From Otis tarda (taxonomy: Eukaryota; Chordata; Aves; Otidiformes; Otididae), in assembly GCA_026413225.1 (NCBI GenBank), contig CM048557.1, forward strand, positions 67,756,987 to 67,820,986: a stretch of 64,000 nt of DNA. Direction: 5' to 3'. Shown here one piece after another: positions 1 through 11,900 of the stretch. Every line of letters starts with the position of its first letter. The stretch's first letter is position 1. The notes beneath the pieces were generated by a model. It was not told the origin of the DNA. It ran no database searches and saw nothing but the letters and a program-made list of their open reading frames with translations. Position numbers and translations under genes: made by a program.

Positions 1-150
1 GTATACCGCATGATACGCAACTTAGCATCTTCGGCAGGCCACAGGTTGCCTACAAAAAGTCTTTTGCGTGCTTGTGCGTGTGTCAGTCACGCCAATGAGG
101 CACGCATGTGTATGCAGAGATCAGCCCCAGGTGCTCAAGGCTCTTGGGAG

Positions 151-216
151 ATCCCCCTCCTTTCTCCCTCCTGGATAACTGGATATATATCCCCCTCCTT
201 TCTCCCTCCTGGATAA
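151..216. repeat. Tandem duplication, 38-bp unit, about 1.7 copies
   Basis: A pyrimidine-rich unit beginning ATCCCCCTCC at 151 restarts at 189 and runs, essentially unchanged, to about 216. The second copy ends where recognisable CR1 sequence begins, so the duplication abuts the 5' truncation point of that element. It may be a local slippage product, or it may have arisen during insertion. Bases 1-150 hold nothing I recognise. Confidence 0.8.
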
Positions 217-628
217 TCATCTTATAAGGAGCATCTGAGGGAACTGGGATTATTTTGTCTGGAGAAGAGAGCACTGAGTGGAGACCTCATTGCTCTCTAC
301 AACTCCCTGAAAGGAGGAGGGTGTAGGGAGGTGGGTGTTGGTCTCTTCTCCCAGATAACTTGTGGTAGGATGAGAGGAAATAGCCTCAAGGTGCAGCAGG
401 GCAGGTTTAGGTTGGATATCAGGAAACACTTCTTTACTGACAGAGTGGTCAGGCACTGGAACAGGCTGCCCAAGGAAGTGGTTGGAGTCACCATCCCTGG
501 AGGTGTTCAAAGAACGTGTAGATATGGCGCTCCAGGACATGGTTTAGTAGGCACAGTGGTGTTGGGTTGATGGTTGGACTTGATGATCTTGGAGGTATCT
601 TCCAACCTTAAAGATTCTATGATTCTAT
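217..628 (+). mobile_element. CR1 LINE, 5'-truncated 3' end
   Basis: This is the 3' terminal part of an avian CR1 retrotransposon. The order of blocks matches the family: a segment around 233-290 (GAACTGGGATTATTTTGTCT then GGAGAAGAG), a segment reading [19 protein letters not shown] in one frame at about 379-435, [10 protein letters not shown] at about 453-485, and a terminal GATTCTATGATTCTAT at 613-628. Reverse transcriptase and endonuclease are absent, so the copy is dead on arrival, as most CR1 insertions are. The open frame through it (331-570) is residual CR1 reading, not a gene. Its 3' end is nearly the same as that of the copy at 59832-59926, so they belong to one subfamily. Confidence 0.93.
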
Positions 629-3600
629 ATATTATTACTGGATATCCGGAGGAGGTGAACCAGTAGTGTGTAACTTGTGGGGTTAGGGTCAGAGAGCCTC
701 AGGAGCAGGAAAGCTGCCTTTCCTGGCAGAGTGTGCCTCTGCCTCCATCTTTGGGCGTTCTAATTATACTCTCAGTAACTTCTCCATTTCCAACCATTTC
801 TCTTGTGCTCCGGCACCGTGTGTGACATGTCAGCGCACAAGTTCTGTTCAGAGCTAATTTTGTAGAGAAAACAAAGCCAGGACATTAACAGAGACCTGGT
901 CTTGGTAAGACCAGACTGCAAAATGCAGGATATATGCTTTGTTATGCCGTTCTGGCCCAAGGAAATCCTGGTTTTGCTGAGAAGTTTCTGTTTTTCTTTG
1001 CATAACAATGTGAAGAGAATTAACAGAGTAAAAGAGTACCAAAAAAGCTATATTTCATTTGTCTAAGAACTGGAAGAGGAGAGAAACGGCATGCTGGGTT
1101 TTTCCATACATGGGCCTCAGTGCTGCAAACGAGAAGCCAAGAAGCTTGGTCCAAAATAGCTGCAACTACGTAACCTCCATTATATCCTGCTGGATAGCAC
1201 CTTTTTCGTTAGACCCCTTGCACTAATTTTCAAATTGAAATGACTCAGATGGCATGGATGGTCCTTTGGTTGGCGTTTGGCCCTAGACTCATTGCGAAGA
1301 GCAGGCGGACCTCTGTTAGCCACATTTAATAAAGGTTCAAAGGTCTTGTGGCAGCAGAGCCAAGATGACGTACAGCTCACCCAGAGCTGTTCTCCTTTAA
1401 ATTGGCTTCGTAGCTAAGCCATTTTCGACTGTGATTTCAGCGGGTCGGATATGTCAGCCTGTTTCCTTTTTCTCATTCCCTTCTCCAGCGTCACCAGCGA
1501 TATGACTTAAGACTTGGGAGGTAGCACTGAGGCTCGTTGGGTGGTGTATGTAAAATGAGACACTGTTTAGTTTCAAGGCTGGGAATTCAACAGTTTAGCT
1601 CCACACACTGGGTAGAAAAGTGTTTCTTTTTATTGGTTTTTGAGTGTGTCCCTTTTAAATGTTACGGAGAACCTCTTTGTTCCTGTGGGAACAGGAGCCT
1701 CTGCTTGGCAGCTTTCTACTCTGCCATGTCCTCACCTCTTTTCCTCCTTTCTAAGGTAAACAATCCCTTGGGTTTTAGGTTGTTGTGGTTTTTTTTTTTT
1801 TTAGTTGGAATACAAGGTTTCAGCTCTAAAGCACAGGTTTAACTTCAGTGAGGGGTTTGAGCTTGACAGGAATAAAATGATGCCCTAAAGGTACACAACC
1901 ACTCAACTTCAACATAGAGTATGAACTCAACTCAACTCAACAAGAGGATGAACCAAGCCAGGGCAGTCTTGTTTTGAACCTGAGCTGGGTTCCCACATTG
2001 CAAACTCACTTCTCACCCAAGAGCAGCTGCGCTGCAGGGGAACCCATGATCAATGTGCTGATGATTAGACCTCAAATGGCATGAGACTGTGGTCCTTAAT
2101 TGCTTAACGGCTGCTGGAATCTAACTGCTCAAACCTGTGTGTTGCAGGACGGGGAGCATGGCTGGAGGCTGTTTTGGTGGAGATTTTCTTGTGCGAGGAG
2201 ATGAATGATCTAGGCCAGTTACACGGGCTGGTGGACTACCAGAAGGGTGTTTGATCCTGTTTCTCACTTGCTGCGATTAAAGTTCCCCTCCCTTAGCCCT
2301 GCTACACTTTGCAAAACCTTTTCTCGTGGCTAGCGATGCTGTGACCCTCCTGCTCAGCCGCTCCCGCGCTGTGCGGTGCAATCACTAGCTAAGCAGGGTC
2401 AGACCAGTGCTTTCTTAGTAATGAAGTTCAGAAAGATGTGTCTGCTTTATCTGATCGGCCTGGAGAGCCTCTCCAATTGCTTTGTTCTCAGACATCCATG
2501 CAAGGAGCAAATCCCACTGGGCCGCAGCACGAAGGGACAAATCCTCTTAGGTACAGGGATGGGATCTAAGTGGACGGGAACCCAGAGAGAGACTATCATC
2601 AGATCTGTCTGTCTGCCTATGAGTCCTAAAAAACACGTTGGCTGCGGCATGCATACCCCAGTGTGAAGTCAGCCAGGAACAAGCCAGAGAACCTGCCTCT
2701 GACCCTGAGGACATCGCTTGAAAAATATTTTCCAGAACTCGGTGCCTGGGGACCTGCAGCTAACAAACATTCTGGAAGTGTAATCACAGCCTTTGGCTCT
2801 GCTGCCGAACCACCTACGGGAGGTGAGTTTAAAGAGAGCGGCTTTAAAGCTGTCAACATAAGAAGGAGGGAAGCCAAATTGCTTTCGTGCTTGCGTTCGT
2901 GTGCCAACTGGTTTGTCATGGGATTGGTATGTAGCAAAGATAGAGTTGTCTGCAGAAAAGCTGTATTATTCTTTTTTTGGATGGGTCCACTGGAGATCAG
3001 TCAGGGCCCACAGCGATTTCCTGAGGGGACAAATCTAGCCCTGAGATAGGCCACTGGCTCCTCAGGGGTTGCATGGAGCTTTGCATTGGGTCAGAAAGTC
3101 AGCCTTTGAGGAGAAGAGCTGGAGAAGCCTTCCAGGAGCGAGAGCTGATAAGACAGCAGCTCCCCAGCTGTGCTGTGGCCACACAGTGCTGCGTATGTCA
3201 TCGGAGTAATGAGAATTAATAACCCTGGACCAGACTCTGACCTCTGCTATTCAGGCATATATCCCTGGCAGCTCCACCGACCTCTTTGCTGGGCTGCACA
3301 TCGGCTTGTGTAACTTGTCTCAGCCCTCCCACAGCCCAGGTCTCCCACGGGTTCTATCCGGGGTTGGTGACATCTGGTCTCTCTCCAAGGGAGGCCCATG
3401 GAGAGAAGGAAGTAGCTCTGGGGAGAAAGATGAATGCCAAGGGCTGTGCTCCCCTGCAAAGCATGGAGCACTCTTCCTCCTGGCATCTGAAATAGAGAGA
3501 TGTGGTGAAAGGACCACCCAGCCTGGGCTGCAATGCTCTGTGTCAATCCAAGAGGGACCACTTAGATTTGGTGAGAATGTGTCATAATGAGTCAGAATTC
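629..3600. other. No gene recognised; ordinary non-coding DNA
   Basis: I see no exon, RNA gene or transposon. Small features only: a 14-base T run at 1789-1802 and a short AACTC pentamer repeat (three units plus) at 1924-1941. The open frames here are short and match no known protein. Confidence 0.6.
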
Positions 3601-4016
3601 ATGAGCAGTGGTACATACCTGGAATTGTGCAAAGAATTTGATACTGTCTCACACCACATCCTTGTCTCTAAACTGGAGAGGCATAGATGGACGGACCACT
3701 CAATGTACAAGGAATTGGCTGGATGGCTGGATGGCTGCACTCAAAGAGCTGCAGTCAATGGCTCAATGCCCAAGTGGAGACAGGTGACGAGTGATGTTCC
3801 TTAGGGGTTGGTATTGGGACCAGCACGGTTTAACATCTTGTGGGACAATACCCTTTGTAACAAGTCTCTTCATTGTCAAGAAGTGTTCAAGGCCAGGTTG
3901 GATGGGGCTTTGAGTGACCTGGTCTAGTGGAAGGTGTCCCTGCCCAGGGCAGTGGGGTTGGAACTGGATGGCCTTTAAGGTCCCTTCCAACTCAAACTGC
4001 TCCATGATTCGATGAT
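3601..4016 (+). mobile_element. CR1 LINE fragment with reverse-transcriptase piece and internal deletion
   Basis: The first part encodes a recognisable CR1 reverse-transcriptase palm segment. In the + frame it reads FDTVSHHILVSKLERHR (from about 3638), then WLDGCTQRAAVNGS and WRQVTSDVP, followed by an in-frame TAG where the family has glutamine (VPQG), then LVLGPARFNI-like sequence. At about 3855-3885 the text jumps directly to the CR1 3' end (FKARLDGAL-type reading, then GGTCCCTTCCAACTC and CCATGATTCGATGAT). The connecting 3' half of the reverse transcriptase and most of the 3' region are missing, so a deletion of roughly a kilobase or more is inferred. A GGATGGCT duplication lies at 3721-3736. 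The copy is old and inactive. Confidence 0.88.
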
Positions 4017-4794
4017 ATGCTTGATAGAAGAGAAATCCCTGGTCCCAGGCAAAGCTTGTGGTGTATTCTCACCAGGATCCAGATGAAACTAAGGTTAATC
4101 ACACTAACAAGAGCTTTTCCAGATGAAGAATTTCTAAAATGTCCCTGCTGCAAGTTGAAAAGTGTTGGTCAGCATGGAGCATCCTGAATATTGGCCTCAC
4201 TGGTGTGAGCTGTCTGTGGGCGGTTGGGATATGCAGAGCCTGAGTGACAAGTGATGGGGACAAGGTGGCCTTGTTCAGTGGTGAAGGGCAGGAACACCTT
4301 CCCTTTCCATTGCCAAACCATCCTGAGAGGACGGACAAATAAAGTCTTCACCCTGCAAACTAATTCTCGGTGCCCTTCCAGGTTTTTTCTCCAAGACACA
4401 GACACACAGACAGTTGAGGTGGCATACTCAGTATTTCTTTCAACAACTCGCGAAGTTCATTTGCTCAGTAACACGCACTAACGTGGGAGTGGGAAGGGGC
4501 GAATGGACTGTAGAGAAGCAAAGGTTTACAATTATGCTGCATAAATCTGGGCTAAAGCGTCCCCAGCCTGTGCTCAAAGAACCGCGTTTGTGGTTTGTGC
4601 GAGGATGGGGTGTTTGCTTGGCTCACCCTCTACCAGCTCCTCAGGCATCTCGGGGTAAGAAATCTCACAGCTGGCCAAGCCAGGCTGGAGGGACCCAACA
4701 AGTTGTCCACCTACATCCCCAGCCAGGCTGCAGCTCCGCAGGAGACCTGAAGCCGGAGGGCTTTCCTCACCCTCTTCCAAAAACATCCCTTCCC
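4017..4794. other. No gene recognised
   Basis: Unremarkable single-copy-looking sequence. A 229-codon open frame starts at 4414 and runs into the CpG-rich patch downstream. It shows no family motif, and its C-terminal half is proline- and alanine-rich, as expected from GC-rich DNA read in any frame. Confidence 0.5.
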
Positions 4795-5190
4795 AGAGAC
4801 GAGTGGCTGGCGCCCACCACCTCTCCATGCCCGGTGCTGCGAGGACAGACGTGCGTGAGCTGGCGGCCCCCGCAGCCTCCTCCCCTGATGCGGCTGCTCC
4901 CCGGCGATGCTCAGCCCACACCCTATGTCCCCGTCCTTCTTCTCGGCGAGCTGTTCCCACCCTCCAGCTGGCCGAGGAGAGCCGCCAGCTGCCTCCGTGA
5001 GTCAGGAGCGCCGGCTCAGCCCGTCCTCACCTTTCCGAAAACATTGGCAGGCGCTCGCAGGCCCTCCCCCGGGACACAGCTGCAGGAACATTTTCTCAAA
5101 TAAGGTCTGCAATGTGTAAAAGGTGCGGTGAAGAAAGGCGGGAGGAAAGCTCAGTCCCAGCTGCCGCGGGGTGCTGGGCTGGAGGGGGAG
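4795..5190. promoter_or_regulatory. CpG-rich patch (candidate CpG island)
   Basis: CpG dinucleotides are dense here: by hand I count roughly two dozen between 4800 and 5065 and more up to about 5190, whereas surrounding sequence is CpG-poor as usual for a methylated vertebrate genome. Such patches commonly mark promoters or stay unmethylated in the germline. A consensus-like splice donor (GTGAGT) lies inside at 4997-5002 on the + strand, so a first exon is conceivable. No TATA box or recognisable protein start supports one. Alternatively this is simply a GC-rich relic. Confidence 0.4.
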
Positions 5191-7055
5191 AGGTCGATAT
5201 TGGGGATGGTGGATTCGTTAAACTCGCTTTTCTTACACCACTGTTGCCTCATTGATTAAATCACGAAGAACCAAGCCTGGCTCAGCAATTCCCGGGTTTA
5301 TTGGGGTGGACGGAGGGAATGGCACTTTCCTTATTTAGTGGAGGTGATCTGGAGGTAAACTGTTGTGCTTGCGACCGGCCAGAGATGCTCAGATGAAAAA
5401 CACGTGCGGCACTGAAGGGTTGGGAAGGGACTTGTTAAGTCCACGTGTTGAATTGCGTTTTCTCTCTATCAGCCCCAAGCTGCAGGTGCTCACAGGGCCA
5501 GAGTCCCCCATGCGCAATCCACCTATAGACCTCATCTTGGTTTTCCCTCATCTGGGCTTTCCCTCTGAAACACGAGAAACTCTGCAGCCCCAGAGAGGCT
5601 GTGGGGTGGAGAGGACAGTGCCATGCTGGTGGACTCTACCAAGGATGAGGATGGTGTTACTCCCCAGACACAAAGCAAGGACATTTCCTTCCATCCCAGC
5701 TCAGACTGGAAGGATTGGCAGAAAGAAGACATTTTTTATTTCCCCTTTAATATGAGGATACCTGCTCTTGTACCTGCAGACGATCTGGGCAATTTTAGGC
5801 TACTGTAGGGCTTTAGGACATGAGTAATGCACTCCTGTAAGTTTTTTTTTTTTTTTTTTCCTGGGGACACATTACAGCTTGTAGAACAGAGATCCTGCTG
5901 TTTGCTGGGGTAATGACCAGTGCTGTGAAGCTGGGTGGCCAGGGAGGCACGGGCCAAACCTCTGCCTGCCCGAGCTGGCTGGTACAGGTGGTCCCTTCCC
6001 ATTCCCAGTTCCTGAGATATTATATCATAAGCTGTGTTTATCCATCTGTTTGCAATCTTCGGGGGGGTTGGCGTGGTTTTAATTAATGAGCAATTGTTTT
6101 TGTGGTTGTTGTGCAGCACCCTGAGCGATTCACAGGGGTGGGGGTGCTTATAAATAAAACAATTATTATTACCCAACTTCATTAACATGCAACGCCATCA
6201 TTCCCTGCTCCTGTCCTGCCTCCTCGCTGCCTCCTCCACTGTCTCTATCAGGTGGGTCTGGACAGGAGAAGGGTCGGCAGAGCCCATCTGCTCTGGGCAA
6301 TGGCAGTGTGGACTCTCCAGTGTCTTCTAAGGGCTGACCCTTTCCCTCACGCAGGCCAAAAATAAGATCTCTTTCCTCCAGCCGTTTCCACAAAACTTAC
6401 AGAAGCCAAATTATTTTTGAGAGTTTTACTCATTTGCCAAATTAGGCTGAAATCATCAACAGGTTAAAAACTACTTGCAACAGACGGGTTTTGTCTGTAG
6501 ACACCTGTGCACAGTAACTATATAAATTCTGGGTTTGTGGGGGAATGAGGCCCAGAAAAAAAACAAACCAAAAAAAAAACCCAAAACCAAACAGATTTAG
6601 GCAGGGTTTAGTACCTGAATTTCAAAAACCCTTCCCAGAGGAGCTCTTGAATGCTCCCAAGGTGCTGGACGCTTGCGTGCCCACCGGGCGTTGCAGCTGG
6701 TCCGTTCCCCATGACCTGCTTCACCTCAATAGAGGTTATTCCCAGGCCTGCTTTTTTACTGCCTGCCTTCTTACAGCAGGCAAAAAGGGTCCCTGGGGCC
6801 TTGTGTTCTCCCTTCTCCAGAAGATTTTATAATTGGGACTTTCTTTTCCCCCAATAATCAGAGCACTGCAATACAAATCAGCGTGCTCAGCCCTGCACCT
6901 CGTGTGAAGACGGGGCCGGTGCCCACCCCCACTGCTTTGCGTTGTATTTTGGATTTAGACCATCAGATATGTCACACTGGGGGAAACTCCAGCCTGGTGG
7001 CAGGCAGCTTTCAGGGCTCTCCTGTAGCTGTAACCTCACAAATTAAAATAAACCA
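5191..7055. other. No gene recognised; homopolymer runs
   Basis: Non-coding-looking DNA. An 18-base T run is at 5842-5859, a G7 run near 6061-6067, and an A-rich block with scattered C at about 6557-6592. No transposon or exon is seen. Confidence 0.55.
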
Positions 7056-7268
7056 GGCCTGCCGTGTCCCATCACACCACCCGGTGCTCGGAGGCTCCGA
7101 TGTTGCATTTTAAAAAACCTTTTGAGGCCTGTTCATTAGGGAAGAAAAGTAATTCCCTGGTTCGGAGAGGGGACACAAGCTGCACACGCTTATGTCCTTG
7201 CCACAGCAGAACAGGCTGCAACATCGGAGCCTCCGAGCGCTGCGTGGTGTGACGGGACATGGCAGCCC
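7056..7268. repeat. Long imperfect inverted repeat (about 52-bp arms, 109-bp spacer)
   Basis: The left arm 7056-7107 and right arm 7217-7268 are reverse complements with only a handful of mismatches. Both arms contain the block CTCGGAGGCTCCGATGTTGC or its complement; the block itself has an internal near-palindrome (GGAGGCTCC). Transcribed from either strand this would fold into a long stem with a 109-nt loop. Because of the symmetry, opposite strands encode the same short peptide pattern (MSxHTTxxSEAPML). It could be a remnant of a fold-back or terminal-inverted-repeat DNA element, or a local inverted duplication. I recognise no family and see no clear target-site duplication. Confidence 0.85.
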
Positions 7269-10200
7269 AGTGACAGGGTGACTGTGGGAGTCCATGACCT
7301 GGAGCGGTACACACCAGTGGCATCGCTGTCCTTGTCACTGCATGGCCGTAGCCTTCCTCCGGCCCTGGGACATGGGAGAAGCAGCCAACTGACGTCTCTC
7401 CAGGGTTCAGGTGCTCACTGATCCTCAGGATCTGCATCTTTAGGAATGGATGGAGCAGAAAGAGAGCCCAGCTGGCTTCTCTCAATCCACGCTGACTTGC
7501 CTGGGTCTTCATCCCAGAGCCAGGTCAGCCTAACTCACAGAAAAACTGCGTTTTTGGGAGAAGTGAGCCCTACGCTGACACCACAGACAGATCCGGACTT
7601 GCTCCACAACCACAGTACTGTGAGGAATAGGACCATCCCATCAGATGGCTCTGCTTGACTTGCCACATTCATGTCTCCTCCCTGGGGAAGGGTGGCAGAT
7701 ACCACCACATCCTGATTTTGGCAGTAAAGAGGCAAGTCTGGCTGTACACTGGAAGGTCCAGTCACTCAGGTCACCATCAAAGTGTAAGCAGGTGTCCTGG
7801 GAACCATATTGGTCTCCAGCTGGAGCTAGAGATGCGCTGCAGAAACCTGAGATGTCCAAATGCTGAGACAGCAAACTTTGGGCTGTCTTTTGTGGGGAGC
7901 AGCTCAGACGTTCAGAAAACAGCACCTTTGCTCCCTCCCAGCACCTCACGTGGTGGGAGGTGCCCTGTTTTCCAGTCCATGTTTTACCAGGAGAGGATCC
8001 CCGAGCCTGGCATGGGAAGGTGGGATGCGGGTGACATCAGCTCTCCTGTAGCTCTGAACAGGCAAGAGCGACAGGCGGCCACGCTGCAAGAACAAGCGTG
8101 GGCGTTGCACATGCTTTGAAGAAGCCGATGAGCTGCTGATCGGCAGTGGCCAGCGGAGAAGTTAAACGCAGAAGGAGAACATGGCTGGAGGGCTGGGCTG
8201 CCAAAACTCTCCTCCGAAGCACGTGTTGATCCAGGGAGAGCACTATAGATTATTTCTCTGTGTGCGCTCACTGTGCCAAATATAACGAAGTAGCGGGAGG
8301 TTGCTCTGTTTCTAATTGGGTGATGAAAGCCCGTTTAGGAGGCCAAGACCAAATGGTCAGGAGCAGGGGAGGCAGGAACTGGAATGGTACTGCTTCCTGA
8401 CGCAGCAAGGACGGAGCGGTGAGCACCGGCTCTCCTCTCTGTGCTGCTCTTGGTCCTCCTTGCAGCACGGGGGAGAGAGTCCAGGCTCAGGGAGCTCGGG
8501 GCTGAGCTTGGGGAGGACAGGGTTGTCTCCTGGGAAGGCTCTTGCATTAAAAGGAGGTGGAAAATTCATTTTGATGATTGAAATGCATTGGCTGTACATT
8601 GTATTATATTCATATTAGGCTTTCTAGAGAAAAAAAAAAAGGGGAAAAAAAAAAAGAGGAACTTTTCAAAAATGAACTGAAATGACAATTTTCATCAAGA
8701 AAAAATTCCCTGTTCCAGGAAAGGGAAAGGCTTCAGTATAGACAAACCTTCAATTCTAGTGGGAAAACTCAGCCTGGCAGATGAGAAGGAACAGCCTGGA
8801 GACCTGGAGCATGTGGTGAGTGCAGGGCTGAGTGCCGATGCTCCCGGCAGACTCCGTGGCTCCAAAGCCATTCCCGTGGCACCCCTCCTCCCAGCCCTCC
8901 ACGCAGTTTCCAATACCGCTATGGGTTCCCCATCTCTGTGGGGTGAGAATGAGGGACTCCCGAAGGCAAGAGCTGTGATCCTCCCTGCTTAACAGCACCT
9001 TGCTCCTCAGAGGGCTAATATAATGCCCACAGCCCCACTGTCGTGGGGGTCCGAAGTGGTGTGCTTCAGCAGAGCCCCTCCTGTTATCCTAAGATCTGGG
9101 AATTACACATTTGGCCCATGTGCTGTGTTTGCACAGGAGGGGAGAAGAAGGGATCCGTGTACATGCGAGATACAGGGGAGTGAAGTGATGGAACACTCGT
9201 ATTGGGACATTTATGAGTCACCTTCCTCTTCTCCTCCCCTCCGAGATAGATGTCATAATGGAGACTAACCCCGCAGTAATCTCCATATAACATATGGGAT
9301 ATGTTTACTTATTTCTTTCCTCTGTCTTCCCTGCTCTGCAGCGTAAATAGTCACTTGTTCCTCTTCCAGATGCTGGTACATGGTCTCACCAGTAGGAAAT
9401 ATATTATCATCCAATAAAACCAAATTCTTGGTGGCAATGATGATGATTTATTGATTTTGGCTCCATCGCCTTCACAGATGGAAATAGAAGCTGGCAGTTA
9501 GCTCATGTCTTGCAACTCGGCCTGGACCATTCACTTTAGCTTGCCGAATGCTGCACGTTGGAGATGGTATCTGCTCCTCAAAAGAAAGTTTCCAGGGTTG
9601 TGGCTGGATTTATTTAAGACTGCAATCAATGTCAATTAAGCGTGAATGCATCATGGAGACCCCAACTTCCTAATGGCAAGCTACCTCTGGGATAGAGACA
9701 TCCAGGGCACATCTCCAGCCCCGCAGTGACGGGTCCGCCCCAGTAAACATATGCACTCGGAAGCTTGCGAGCCAACCTAAACAAACATTGCAGAGCAGCC
9801 TGCAAAGTCCTGACCCATGGAAACTTCCTGGGTCCAAGGGTCTCTGCAGCTGGAGAGGACATCCTCGCCCACAGCTGCGGTGGCTGCTCCCTTCCCAGAG
9901 GCAGCCCTTCCCTTTCCCTGCCCACCTTGACCCCGTATGAAGCCATGGGTCTCTGGGAAGGGTCCTGGGACACCTGGTGTGCCTCCTTCCCAGGGTCTAG
10001 TGCTGGGTTCCTCTGCTTTCTGGCCAGCGTTCAGCAGGCAGAGCCTCCGCTGGAGCAGGATTTCTAGCCAAGCCCACGCACTTGCGCTGTGGGAAGAACT
10101 GAGACCTCTGTGGTTGGTTCATGTTTCAGAAGCCACTTGTGTGTGGAAGCCTCTTGGCTGGGCACTACTGGCTTTGCAGAAAGACCTTTTCTTGGTTTTA

Positions 10201-11900
10201 TTTTTCTTTTTTTTTTTTTTTCCTTGCCAATTCTCTAACTGGGCCAAGAGGAACCCCGGGAGCCACCAGCAGACCTGACAACACACTGAGGAGATGCTGA
10301 TGGCTTTTTTGTAGAGTGAAGAGTAATGGAGTTAATGACTGAATTGCCTTGACTTGCCAAAGCAGTTGGTTTAGGGGCCTGATTCGAGTACCCATAAACA
10401 GCCCTTGTCTTATAAAATAAAAGCTGCATGCAGTCCCTGAAGCCCCAACCTTTCTCTGCTCCTCGGGTCCACGGCTTCTTTGGAAACACACCAGTGAGGC
10501 CGGATAGAGCTGGGGGCCGGCAGGCACTGCTGCTCTGCCGTCTTTGCTAACCTTAACAGCATCCACCTTTCCTTGCTGATATCCTACTTTGGGTTGCATC
10601 ACTCCCTGGGACATGAGCTGGTGGAGAGGGGTTCTCCCAGAGCAGCTGATGAGCAGCAGCCGGCTTTGCCCGGCAGTAACCTGCTGGCACGGCCAAGCCT
10701 GGGGTTAGACCGGATTACAACCGCCCTTAAAACTTCTGCTTCATCCTCCGATTGCTCCTGGTCAGAATCTTTCATCTGTTTTGGGAAAGTTTGGTTAACT
10801 TTCATGTGGTTTCCAAAAAAGAAAATCATCCACCAGAATTTCCTGTTATGCCATCAGTCTCCAGCCCGGCCAAAAGGAGCAGTTTACTGTTGTTTACATA
10901 GCTGCAAAAATGTACTAGGACCTTCCCAGCCCAAGGTGCCTGCTTATTCTTAAAGCCTGGCCTCCCGAGGCTCCGAGTGCCATTTGCAGCTGTGTTTGAC
11001 TCCGCAGGCTCTCATTTCTGGGGAGGGAATTTCTCCAAGGCAGGAAACCATGTCTTCGCGTGCCTCCACGCCATGCCTTGTGCCAAGGGGCCCCGATTCC
11101 GACGAGGGATGCAGGATGCTCAGGCAGTTGCAGACTTGTGCTGGAGCTGGGTGGGGAGCTGCACTGAAAGCTCTTGATTAAACTCGTTAAACTCATGGCA
11201 TCATCTGGGCATGGAGGGAGGGGAGCGACTCGCGATGCAGCAGATGGGGTGGGGGAAAGGAAGGACCATGAGGCAGGAGGAGAGAGGGGAGGAGGAAAGC
11301 GGCATGTGGAGCTTCCCATGAAAGCTTGCTGCTGTTGTAGGAATAATACTGAGACCTCACCGGGCAGGAGCCAGGCTTGAGATTCCATCTAAACCTGTGA
11401 GTGCAGTGTGAAGGCGAGCAAATGGCCCCTGTCATGGAGGTTCCTGGAAGCCAACGGGGAACATGTGGTCTCTGATATTTTTGTGTTAATTTACCTCTTT
11501 CTGGGTAGTGGGTTTTGACATATGGAAAAGCAGGTACTTGTACAGGAAAATAACCTTGTCCTTTGAAGTAAACCCACTATGGGATTTAGGGGAAGCGAGT
11601 GTACCCATCTGCTCGCTGTGTCTCTGCTATAGGGCACCTCCAGAGTCCTTCAAAGAGTCCCAATGAAGAACACTCTCTCAGCAAACACTACTTTAAGTGT
11701 GAGTATTAAACCGTCTCTCCTTGGAGGTCCAGGGAGGCACCTCTTCCAAAGCAAGCCTGGCTCCTGGTCATCACCCAAAAGGTCACTGTGGGAATCACTG
11801 TGGGAACACACCTATGGGGGAAAGCCCGTCCTAGGGGGTCAGAGGAGGAGACGACCATTTTAATTTGTACCTTCTAAGTGCTGGAGGCATCATGTAAGTC
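7269..11900. other. No gene recognised; moderately GC-rich non-coding DNA
   Basis: No exon, RNA gene or repeat family is recognised. Minor features: two A-rich runs at about 8629-8655 and a 15-base T run at 10207-10221. Many short open frames occur on both strands, as expected for this composition. Confidence 0.55.

Noticed and set aside
4414-5103. 229-codon open frame on the + strand
   Set aside because: It runs into GC-rich sequence where stops are rare, has no domain, and a 128-codon frame is open on the opposite strand.
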